This document shows positions 48,576-59,838 of a stretch of 64,000 bases of DNA, in pieces. Positions within the stretch are counted from its first letter, which is position 1. Each line of letters begins with the position of its first letter. The notes beneath the pieces were generated by a model. That model saw nothing but the letters and a program-made list of their open reading frames with translations, did no database searches and was not told where the DNA came from. Location: NCBI GenBank assembly GCA_033782935.1, contig JAWQEG010000283.1, forward strand, positions 2,542,001 to 2,606,000, given 5' to 3'. The DNA is from Petrolisthes cinctipes. Taxonomy: Eukaryota > Arthropoda > Malacostraca > Decapoda > Porcellanidae. Position numbers and translations under genes: made by a program.

Positions 48576-50217
48576 CCCAGAAGGTATCTGTACAAGCCTA
48601 CTCCGTGTTAGAGTATTTTCAAAATACAGGCCAAAAACATACTGAAAATCGATCTTTTAGGTGCCCAAAAGTCGATATGTGCATGCACCTTCTGTACCCG
48701 TTTATATCTCAAATTCTGGCCCTAAACACCCGAAAATTCGATATTTTGGGGTCCCAGAAGCGATCTGTACATGCTTACTCCGTGTTAGAGTATTTTCAAA
48801 ATTCAGGCCCAAAACATGCTGAAAATCGATATTTTTGGTGCCCAAAGTCAATATGTGCATGTATCTTCTGTACCCGTTTATATCTCAAATTCAGGCTCAA
48901 AACACCCGAAAATTCAATATTTTGGGGTCCCAGAAGCAATCTGTACATGCCTACACAGTGCTAGAATATTTTTAAAATATAGGCTAAAACCATGCTAAAA
49001 ATCGACATTTTATGTGCCAAAAAATCGATATCTCAAATTCAGTCCCAAATCACCCGAAAATTCGATATTTAGAGGTCCCAGAAGGTATCTGTACATGCCT
49101 ACTCCTTGTTAGAGTATTTTCAAAATACAGGCCAAAAACATACTGAAAATCGATCTTTTAGGTGCCCAAAAGTCGATATGTGCATGCATCTTCTGTACCC
49201 GTTTATATCTCAAATTCTGGCCCTAAACACCCGAAAATTCGATATTTTGGGGTCCCAGAAGCGATCTGTACATGCCTACTCCGTGTTAGAGTATTTTCAA
49301 AATTCAGGCCCAAAACATGCTGAAAATCGATATTTTTGGTGCCCAAAGTCAATATGTGCATGCATCTTCTGTACCCGTTTATATCTCAAATTCAGGCTCA
49401 AAACACCCGAAAATTCAATATTTTGGGGTCCCAGAAGCAATCTGTACAGTGCTAGAATATTTTCAAAATATAGGCTAAAAACATGCTAAAAATCGATCTT
49501 TTAGGTGCCAAAAAGTCGATATCTCAAATTCAGTCCCAAAACACCCGAAAATTCGATATTAAGGGGTCCCAGAAGCGATCTGTACATGCCTACTCCGTGT
49601 TAGAGTATTTTCAAAATACATGCTCAAAACATACTTAAAATCGATCTTTTAGGTGCACAAAAGTCGATATGTGCATGCATCTTCAGTACCCGTTTATATC
49701 TCAAATTCAGGCTCAAAACACCCGAAAATTCAATATTTTGGGGTCCCAGAAGCAATCTGTACATGCCTACTCAGTGCTAGAATATTTTCAAAATATAGGC
49801 TAAAAACATGCTAAAAATCGATCTTTTAGGTGCCAAAAAGTCGATATCTCAAATTCAGTCCCAAAACACCCGAAAATTCGATATTTAGGGGTCCCAGAAG
49901 CGATCTGTACATGCCTACTCCGTGTTAGAGTATTTTCAAAATACATGCTCAAAACATACTGAAAATCGATCTTTTAGGTGCACAAAAGTCGATATGTGCA
50001 TGCATCTTCAGTACCCGTTTATATCTCAAATTCAGGCTCAAAACACCCGAAAATTCAATATTTTGGGGTCCCAGAAGCAATCTGTACATGCCTACACAGT
50101 GCTAGAATATTTTCAAAATATTGGCTAAAAACATGCTGAAAATCGACATTTTAGGTGCCAAAAAATCGATATCTCAAATTCAGTCCCAAAACACCCGAAA
50201 ATTCGATATTTAGAGGT
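48576..50217 (+). repeat. Lead-in copy of the 1995-bp super-repeat
   Basis: Unit starts 48576, 49077, 49568 and 49893; lengths 501, 491, 325 and 325 bp. From about 48.68 kb all the private markers of the 1995-bp family appear: CATGCACCTTCTG, ACATGCTTACTCCG, TTTTTAAAATATAGG, AAAACCATGC, CATTTTATGTGCC, CCCAAATCACCCG, CTACTCCTTGTTAG, GATATTAAGGGGT and CATACTTAAAATCG. In repeat phase the first copy spans about 48676-50670. Confidence 0.88.
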
Positions 50218-52212
50218 CCCAGAAGGTATCTGTACATGCCTACTCCGTGTTAGAGTATTTTCAAAATACAGGCAAAAAACATACTGAAAATCGATCTTTT
50301 AGGTGCCCAAAAGTCGATATGTGCATGCATCTTATGTACCCGTTTATATCTCAAATTCTAGCCCTAAACACCCGAAAATTCGATATTTTGGGGTCCCAGA
50401 AGCGATCTGTACATGCCTACTCCGTGTTAGAGTATTTTCAAAATTCAGGCCCAAAACATGATGAAAATCGATATTTTTGGTGCCCAAAGTCAATATGTGC
50501 ATGTATCTTTTGTACCCGTTTATATCTCAAATTCAGGCTCAAAACACCCGAAAATTCAATATTTTGGGGTCCCAGAAGCAATCTGTACATGCCTACTCAG
50601 TGCTAGAATATTTTCAAAATATAGGCTAAAAACATGCTAAAAATCTATCTTTTAGGTGCCCAAAAGTCGATATGTGCATGCACCTTCTGTACCCGTTTAT
50701 ATCTCAAATTCTGGCCCTAAACACCCGAAAATTCGATATTTTGGGGTCCCAGAAGCGATCTGTACATGCTTACTCCGTGTTAGAGTATTTTCAAAATTCA
50801 GGCCCAAAACATGCTGAAAATCGATATTTTTGGTGCCCAAAGTCAATATGTGCATGTATCTTCTGTACCCGTTTATATCTCAAATTCAGGCTCAAAACAC
50901 CCGAAAATTCAATATTTTGGGGTCCCAGAAGCAATCTGTACATGCCTACACAGTGCTAGAATATTTTTAAAATATAGGCTAAAACCATGCTAAAAATCGA
51001 CATTTTATGTGCCAAAAAATCGATATCTCAAATTCAGTCCCAAATCACCCGAAAATTCGATATTTAGAGGTCCCAGAAGGTATCTGTACATGCCTACTCC
51101 TTGTTAGAGTATTTTCAAAATACAGGCCAAAAACATACTGAAAATCGATCTTTTAGGTGCCCAAAAGTCGATATGTGCATGCATCTTCTGTACCCGTTTA
51201 TATCTCAAATTCTGGCCCTAAACACCCGAAAATTCGATATTTTGGGGTCCCAGAAGCGATCTGTACATGCCTACTCCGTGTTAGAGTATTTTCAAAATTC
51301 AGGCCCAAAACATGCTGAAAATCGATATTTTTGGTGCCCAAAGTCAATATGTGCATGCATCTTCTGTACCCGTTTATATCTCAAATTCAGGCTCAAAACA
51401 CCCGAAAATTCAATATTTTGGGGTCCCAGAAGCAATCTGTACAGTGCTAGAATATTTTCAAAATATAGGCTAAAAACATGCTAAAAATCGATCTTTTAGG
51501 TGCCAAAAAGTCGATATCTCAAATTCAGTCCCAAAACACCCGAAAATTCGATATTAAGGGGTCCCAGAAGCGATCTGTACATGCCTACTCCGTGTTAGAG
51601 TATTTTCAAAATACATGCTCAAAACATACTTAAAATCGATCTTTTAGGTGCACAAAAGTCGATATGTGCATGCATCTTCAGTACCCGTTTATATCTCAAA
51701 TTCAGGCTCAAAACACCCGAAAATTCAATATTTTGGGGTCCCAGAAGCAATCTGTACATGCCTACTCAGTGCTAGAATATTTTCAAAATATAGGCTAAAA
51801 ACATGCTAAAAATCGATCTTTTAGGTGCCAAAAAGTCGATATCTCAAATTCAGTCCCAAAACACCCGAAAATTCGATATTTAGGGGTCCCAGAAGCGATC
51901 TGTACATGCCTACTCCGTGTTAGAGTATTTTCAAAATACATGCTCAAAACATACTGAAAATCGATCTTTTAGGTGCACAAAAGTCGATATGTGCATGCAT
52001 CTTCAGTACCCGTTTATATCTCAAATTCAGGCTCAAAACACCCGAAAATTCAATATTTTGGGGTCCCAGAAGCAATCTGTAATTGCCTACACAGTGCTAG
52101 AATATTTTCAAAATATTGGCTAAAAACATGCTGAAAATCGACATTTTAGGTGCCAAAAAATCGATATCTCAAATTCAGTCCCAAAACACCCGAAAATTCG
52201 ATATTTAGAGGT
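50218..52212 (+). repeat. 1995-bp super-repeat, copy U1
   Basis: Units of 854, 491, 325 and 325 bp starting at 50218, 51072, 51563 and 51888. The 854-bp pentamer contains a fused monomer (50571-50747): short-class head (TGCTAAAAATCTATC) continuing as an M4 tail (TTTTAGGTGCCCAAAAG). This is the scar of the unequal exchange that created the 1995-bp period. The two successive 325-bp units are M1+short dimers. Private changes in this copy: ATTCTAGCCCTAAAC near 50358 and CTGTAATTGCC near 52080. Confidence 0.88.
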
Positions 52213-54207
52213 CCCAGAAGGTATCTGTACATGCCTACTCCGTGTTAGAGTATTTTCAAAATACAGGCAAAAAACATACTGAAAATCGATCTTTTAGGTG
52301 CCCAAAAGTCGATATGTGCATGCATCTTATGTACCCGTTTATATCTCAAATTCTGGCCCTAAACACCCGAAAATTCGATATTTTGGGGTCCCAGAAGCGA
52401 TCTGTACATGCCTACTCCGTGTTAGAGTATTTTCAAAATTCAGGCCCAAAACATGATGAAAATCGATATTTTTGGTGCCCAAAGTCAATATGTGCATGTA
52501 TCTTTTGTACCCGTTTATATCTCAAATTCAGGCTCAAAACACCCGAAAATTCAATATTTTGGGGTCCCAGAAGCAATCTGTACATGCCTACTCAGTGCTA
52601 GAATATTTTCAAAATATAGGCTAAAAACATGCTAAAAATCTATCTTTTAGGTGCCCAAAAGTCGATATGTGCATGCACCTTCTGTACCCGTTTATATCTC
52701 AAATTCTGGCCCTAAACACCCGAAAATTCGATATTTTGGGGTCCCAGAAGCGATCTGTACATGCTTACTCCGTGTTAGAGTATTTTCAAAATTCAGGCCC
52801 AAAACATGCTGAAAATCGATATTTTTGGTGCCCAAAGTCAATATGTGCATGTATCTTCTGTACCCGTTTATATCTCAAATTCAGGCTCAAAACACCCGAA
52901 AATTCAATATTTTGGGGTCCCAGAAGCAATCTGTACATGCCTACACAGTGCTAGAATATTTTTAAAATATAGGCTAAAACCATGCTAAAAATCGACATTT
53001 TATGTGCCAAAAAATCGATATCTCAAATTCAGTCCCAAATCACCCGAAAATTCGATATTTAGAGGTCCCAGAAGGTATCTGTACATGCCTACTCCTTGTT
53101 AGAGTATTTTCAAAATACAGGCCAAAAACATACTGAAAATCGATCTTTTAGGTGCCCAAAAGTCGATATGTGCATGCATCTTCTGTACCCGTTTATATCT
53201 CAAATTCTGGCCCTAAACACCCGAAAATTCGATATTTTGGGGTCCCAGAAGCGATCTGTACATGCCTACTCCGTGTTAGAGTATTTTCAAAATTCAGGCC
53301 CAAAACATGCTGAAAATCGATATTTTTGGTGCCCAAAGTCAATATGTGCATGCATCTTCTGTACCCGTTTATATCTCAAATTCAGGCTCAAAACACCCGA
53401 AAATTCAATATTTTGGGGTCCCAGAAGCAATCTGTACAGTGCTAGAATATTTTCAAAATATAGGCTAAAAACATGCTAAAAATCGATCTTTTAGGTGCCA
53501 AAAAGTCGATATCTCAAATTCAGTCCCAAAACACCCGAAAATTCGATATTAAGGGGTCCCAGAAGCGATCTGTACATGCCTACTCCGTGTTAGAGTATTT
53601 TCAAAATACATGCTCAAAACATACTTAAAATCGATCTTTTAGGTGCACAAAAGTCGATATGTGCATGCATCTTCAGTACCCGTTTATATCTCAAATTCAG
53701 GCTCAAAACACCCGAAAATTCAATATTTTGGGGTCCCAGAAGCAATCTGTACATGCCTACTCAGTGCTAGAATATTTTCAAAATATAGGCTAAAAACATG
53801 CTAAAAATCGATCTTTTAGGTGCCAAAAAGTCGATATCTCAAATTCAGTCCCAAAACACCCGAAAATTCGATATTTAGGGGTCCCAGAAGCGATCTGTAC
53901 ATGCCTACTCCGTGTTAGAGTATTTTCAAAATACATGCTCAAAACATACTGAAAATCGATCTTTTAGGTGCACAAAAGTCGATATGTGCATGCATCTTCA
54001 GTACCCGTTTATATCTCAAATTCAGGCTCAAAACACCCGAAAATTCAATATTTTGGGGTCCCAGAAGCAATCTGTACATGCCTACACAGTGCTAGAATAT
54101 TTTCAAAATATTGGCTAAAAACATGCTGAAAATCGACATTTTAGGTGCCAAAAAATCGATATCTCAAATTCAGTCCCAAAACACCCGAAAATTCGATATT
54201 TAGAGGT
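52213..54207 (+). repeat. 1995-bp super-repeat, copy U2
   Basis: Units of 854, 491, 325 and 325 bp at 52213, 53067, 53558 and 53883, identical in order to U1 and almost base-identical by eye. Shared markers: CAGGCAAAAAACATAC, CATCTTATGTACCC, ACATGATGAAAATC, ATCTTTTGTACCCG, AATCTATCTTTTAGG and AAAATATTGGC. Near identity over about 2 kb points to very recent duplication or conversion, assuming correct assembly. Confidence 0.88.
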
Positions 54208-56025
54208 CCCAGAAGGTATCTGTACATGCCTACTCCGTGTTAGAGTATTTTCAAAATACAGGCAAAAAACATACTGAAAATCGATCTTTTAGGTGCCCAA
54301 AAGTCGATATGTGCATGCATCTTATGTACCCGTTTATATCTCAAATTCTGGCCCTAAACACCCGAAAATTCGATATTTTGGGGTCCCAGAAGCGATCTGT
54401 ACATGCCTACTCCGTGTTAGAGTATTTTCAAAATTCAGGCCCAAAACATGATGAAAATCGATATTTTTGGTGCCCAAAGTCAATATGTGCATGTATCTTT
54501 TGTACCCGTTTATATCTCAAATTCAGGCTCAAAACACCCGAAAATTCAATATTTTGGGGTCCCAGAAGCAATCTGTACATGCCTACTCAGTGCTAGAATA
54601 TTTTCAAAATATAGGCTAAAAACATGCTAAAAATCTATATTTTAGGTGCCAAAAAGTCGATATCTCAAATTCAGTCCCAAAACACCCGAAAATTCGATAT
54701 TTAGGGGTCCCAAAAGCGATCTGTACATGTCTACTCCGTGTTAGAGTATTTTCAAAATACATGCTAAAAACATACTGAAAATCGATCTTTTAGGTGCACA
54801 AAAGTCGATATGTGCATGTATCTTCAGTACCCGTTTATATCTCAAATTCAGGCTCAAAACACCCGAAAATTCAATATTTTGGGGTCCCAGAAGCAATCTG
54901 TACATGCCTACTCAGTGTTAGAGTATTTTCAAAATACAGGCCCAAAACATACTGAAAATCGATATTTTAGATGCCCAAAGTCAATATGTGCATGTATCTT
55001 CTGTACCCGTTTATATCTCAAATTCAGGCTCAAAACACCCGAAAATTCAATATTTTGGGGTCCCAGAAGCAATCTGTACATGCCTACACAGTGCTAGAAT
55101 ATTTTCAAAATATAGGCTAAAAACATGCTAAAAATCGACATTTTAGGTGCCAAAAAATCGATATCTCAAATTCAGTCCCAAAACACCCGAAAATTCGATA
55201 TTTAGAGGTCCCAGAAGGTATCTGTACATGCCTACTCCGTGTTAGAGTATTTTCAAAATACAGGCCAAAAACATACTGAAAATCGATCTTTTAGGTGCCC
55301 AAAAGTCGATATGTGCATGCATCTTCTGTACCCGTTTATATCTCAAATTCTGGCCCTAAACACCCGAAAATTCGATATTTTGGGGTCCCAGAAGCGATCT
55401 GTACATGCCTACTCCGTGTTAGAGTATTTTCAAAATTCAGGCCCAAAACATGCTGAAAATCGATATTTTTGGTGCCCAAAGTCAATATGTGCATGTATCT
55501 TCTGTACCCGTTTATATCTCAAATTCAGGCTCAAAACACCCGAAAATTCAATATTTTGGGGTCCCAGAAGCAATCTGTACAGTGCTAGAATATTTTCAAA
55601 ATATAGGCTAAAAACATGCTAAAAATCGATCTTTTAGGTGCCAAAAAGTCGATATCTCAAATTCAGTCCCAAAACACCCGAAAATTCGATATTTAGGGGT
55701 CCCAGAAGCGATCTGTACATGCCTACTCCGTGTTAGAGTATTTTCAAAATACATGCTCAAAACATACTGAAAATCGATCTTTTAGGTGCACAAAAGTCGA
55801 TATGTGCATGCATCTTCAGTACCCGTTTATATCTCAAATTCAGGCTCAAAACACCCGAAAATTCAATATTTTGGGGTCCCAGAAGCAATCTGTACATGCC
55901 TACACAGTGCTAGAATATTTTCAAAATATTGGCTAAAAACATGCTGAAAATCGACATTTTAGGTGCCAAAAAATCGATATCTCAAATTCAGTCCCAAAAC
56001 ACCCGAAAATTCGATATTTAGAGGT
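54208..56025 (+). repeat. 1818-bp super-repeat, copy X1
   Basis: Units of 501, 501, 491 and 325 bp at 54208, 54709, 55210 and 55701. It starts like the 1995-bp unit, but the short monomer reads AATCTATATTTTAGGTGCC,  AAAAAGTCG instead of fusing to M4. It is followed by an M1 with CCCAAAAGCG, CATGTCTACTCCG and CATGCTAAAAACATAC, then M2-M3-M4-M5-M6. It ends in the same M1+short dimer as the 1995-bp unit. It recurs 3813 bp later, and 3813 = 1995 + 1818. Confidence 0.87.
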
Positions 56026-58020
56026 CCCAGAAGGTATCTGTACATGCCTACTCCGTGTTAGAGTATTTTCAAAATACAGGCAAAAAACATACTGAAAATC
56101 GATCTTTTAGGTGCCCAAAAGTCGATATGTGCATGCATCTTATGTACCCGTTTATATCTCAAATTCTGGCCCTAAACACCCGAAAATTCGATATTTTGGG
56201 GTCCCAGAAGCGATCTGTACATGCCTACTCCGTGTTAGAGTATTTTCAAAATTCAGGCCCAAAACATGATGAAAATCGATATTTTTGGTGCCCAAAGTCA
56301 ATATGTGCATGTATCTTTTGTACCCGTTTATATCTCAAATTCAGGCTCAAAACACCCGAAAATTCAATATTTTGGGGTCCCAGAAGCAATCTGTACATGC
56401 CTACTCAGTGCTAGAATATTTTCAAAATATAGGCTAAAAACATGCTAAAAATCTATCTTTTAGGTGCCCAAAAGTCGATATGTGCATGCACCTTCTGTAC
56501 CCGTTTATATCTCAAATTCTGGCCCTAAACACCCGAAAATTCGATATTTTGGGGTCCCAGAAGCGATCTGTACATGCTTACTCCGTGTTAGAGTATTTTC
56601 AAAATTCAGGCCCAAAACATGCTGAAAATCGATATTTTTGGTGCCCAAAGTCAATATGTGCATGTATCTTCTGTACCCGTTTATATCTCAAATTCAGGCT
56701 CAAAACACCCGAAAATTCAATATTTTGGGGTCCCAGAAGCAATCTGTACATGCCTACACAGTGCTAGAATATTTTTAAAATATAGGCTAAAACCATGCTA
56801 AAAATCGACATTTTATGTGCCAAAAAATCGATATCTCAAATTCAGTCCCAAATCACCCGAAAATTCGATATTTAGAGGTCCCAGAAGGTATCTGTACATG
56901 CCTACTCCTTGTTAGAGTATTTTCAAAATACAGGCCAAAAACATACTGAAAATCGATCTTTTAGGTGCCCAAAAGTCGATATGTGCATGCATCTTCTGTA
57001 CCCGTTTATATCTCAAATTCTGGCCCTAAACACCCGAAAATTCGATATTTTGGGGTCCCAGAAGCGATCTGTACATGCCTACTCCGTGTTAGAGTATTTT
57101 CAAAATTCAGGCCCAAAACATGCTGAAAATCGATATTTTTGGTGCCCAAAGTCAATATGTGCATGCATCTTCTGTACCCGTTTATATCTCAAATTCAGGC
57201 TCAAAACACCCGAAAATTCAATATTTTGGGGTCCCAGAAGCAATCTGTACAGTGCTAGAATATTTTCAAAATATAGGCTAAAAACATGCTAAAAATCGAT
57301 CTTTTAGGTGCCAAAAAGTCGATATCTCAAATTCAGTCCCAAAACACCCGAAAATTCGATATTAAGGGGTCCCAGAAGCGATCTGTACATGCCTACTCCG
57401 TGTTAGAGTATTTTCAAAATACATGCTCAAAACATACTTAAAATCGATCTTTTAGGTGCACAAAAGTCGATATGTGCATGCATCTTCAGTACCCGTTTAT
57501 ATCTCAAATTCAGGCTCAAAACACCCGAAAATTCAATATTTTGGGGTCCCAGAAGCAATCTGTACATGCCTACTCAGTGCTAGAATATTTTCAAAATATA
57601 GGCTAAAAACATGCTAAAAATCGATCTTTTAGGTGCCAAAAAGTCGATATCTCAAATTCAGTCCCAAAACACCCGAAAATTCGATATTTAGGGGTCCCAG
57701 AAGCGATCTGTACATGCCTACTCCGTGTTAGAGTATTTTCAAAATACATGCTCAAAACATACTGAAAATCGATCTTTTAGGTGCACAAAAGTCGATATGT
57801 GCATGCATCTTCAGTACCCGTTTATATCTCAAATTCAGGCTCAAAACACCCGAAAATTCAATATTTTGGGGTCCCAGAAGCAATCTGTACATGCCTACAC
57901 AGTGCTAGAATATTTTCAAAATATTGGCTAAAAACATGCTGAAAATCGACATTTTAGGTGCCAAAAAATCGATATCTCAAATTCAGTCCCAAAACACCCG
58001 AAAATTCGATATTTAGAGGT
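56026..58020 (+). repeat. 1995-bp super-repeat, copy U3
   Basis: Units of 854, 491, 325 and 325 bp at 56026, 56880, 57371 and 57696. All 1995-bp family markers are present, and the fused short/M4 monomer lies near 56379-56555. It sits between the two 1818-bp units, so the composite X+U of 3813 bp is itself tandemly repeated. Confidence 0.87.
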
Positions 58021-59838
58021 CCCAGAAGGTATCTGTACATGCCTACTCCGTGTTAGAGTATTTTCAAAATACAGGCAAAAAACATACTGAAAATCGATCT
58101 TTTAGGTGCCCAAAAGTCGATATGTGCATGCATCTTATGTACCCGTTTATATCTCAAATTCTGGCCCTAAACACCCGAAAATTCGATATTTTGGGGTCCC
58201 AGAAGCGATCTGTACATGCCTACTCCGTGTTAGAGTATTTTCAAAATTCAGGCCCAAAACATGATGAAAATCGATATTTTTGGTGCCCAAAGTCAATATG
58301 TGCATGTATCTTTTGTACCCGTTTATATCTCAAATTCAGGCTCAAAACACCCGAAAATTCAATATTTTGGGGTCCCAGAAGCAATCTGTACATGCCTACT
58401 CAGTGCTAGAATATTTTCAAAATATAGGCTAAAAACATGCTAAAAATCTATATTTTAGGTGCCAAAAAGTCGATATCTCAAATTCAGTCCCAAAACACCC
58501 GAAAATTCGATATTTAGGGGTCCCAAAAGCGATCTGTACATGTCTACTCCGTGTTAGAGTATTTTCAAAATACATGCTAAAAACATACTGAAAATCGATC
58601 TTTTAGGTGCACAAAAGTCGATATGTGCATGTATCTTCAGTACCCGTTTATATCTCAAATTCAGGCTCAAAACACCCGAAAATTCAATATTTTGGGGTCC
58701 CAGAAGCAATCTGTACATGCCTACTCAGTGTTAGAGTATTTTCAAAATACAGGCCCAAAACATACTGAAAATCGATATTTTAGATGCCCAAAGTCAATAT
58801 GTGCATGTATCTTCTGTACCCGTTTATATCTCAAATTCAGGCTCAAAACACCCGAAAATTCAATATTTTGGGGTCCCAGAAGCAATCTGTACATGCCTAC
58901 ACAGTGCTAGAATATTTTCAAAATATAGGCTAAAAACATGCTAAAAATCGACATTTTAGGTGCCAAAAAATCGATATCTCAAATTCAGTCCCAAAACACC
59001 CGAAAATTCGATATTTAGAGGTCCCAGAAGGTATCTGTACATGCCTACTCCGTGTTAGAGTATTTTCAAAATACAGGCCAAAAACATACTGAAAATCGAT
59101 CTTTTAGGTGCCCAAAAGTCGATATGTGCATGCATCTTCTGTACCCGTTTATATCTCAAATTCTGGCCCTAAACACCCGAAAATTCGATATTTTGGGGTC
59201 CCAGAAGCGATCTGTACATGCCTACTCCGTGTTAGAGTATTTTCAAAATTCAGGCCCAAAACATGCTGAAAATCGATATTTTTGGTGCCCAAAGTCAATA
59301 TGTGCATGTATCTTCTGTACCCGTTTATATCTCAAATTCAGGCTCAAAACACCCGAAAATTCAATATTTTGGGGTCCCAGAAGCAATCTGTACAGTGCTA
59401 GAATATTTTCAAAATATAGGCTAAAAACATGCTAAAAATCGATCTTTTAGGTGCCAAAAAGTCGATATCTCAAATTCAGTCCCAAAACACCCGAAAATTC
59501 GATATTTAGGGGTCCCAGAAGCGATCTGTACATGCCTACTCCGTGTTAGAGTATTTTCAAAATACATGCTCAAAACATACTGAAAATCGATCTTTTAGGT
59601 GCACAAAAGTCAATATGTGCATGTATCTTCTGTACCCGTTTATATCTCAAATTCAGGCTCAAAACACCCGAAAATTCAATATTTTGGGGTCCCAGAAGCA
59701 ATCTGTACATGCCTACACAGTGCTAGAATATTTTCAAAATATAGGCTAAAAACATGCTAAAAATCGACATTTTAGGTGCCAAAAAATCGATATCTCAAAT
59801 TCAGTCCCAAAACACCCGAAAATTCGATATTTAGAGGT
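58021..59838 (+). repeat. 1818-bp super-repeat, copy X2
   Basis: Units of 501, 501, 491 and 325 bp at 58021, 58522, 59023 and 59514. It matches X1 at offset 3813 (CCCAAAAGCG, CATGTCTACTCCG, CATGCTAAAAACATAC, CAGGCCCAAAACATACTG). It diverges from X1 inside the last unit near 59.6 kb, where GTGCACAAAAGTCAATATG switches from an M1 head to an M2/M5 body, marking the right edge of the homogenised domain. Confidence 0.85.

Noticed and set aside
48576..59838. Assembly artefact as the explanation of the near-identical 1995-bp copies
   Set aside because: It cannot be excluded from sequence alone. However, the copies carry a few private differences (near 50358 and 52080), and the 1818-bp units are interleaved, which argues for real copies. 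Kept as a caveat, not a call.
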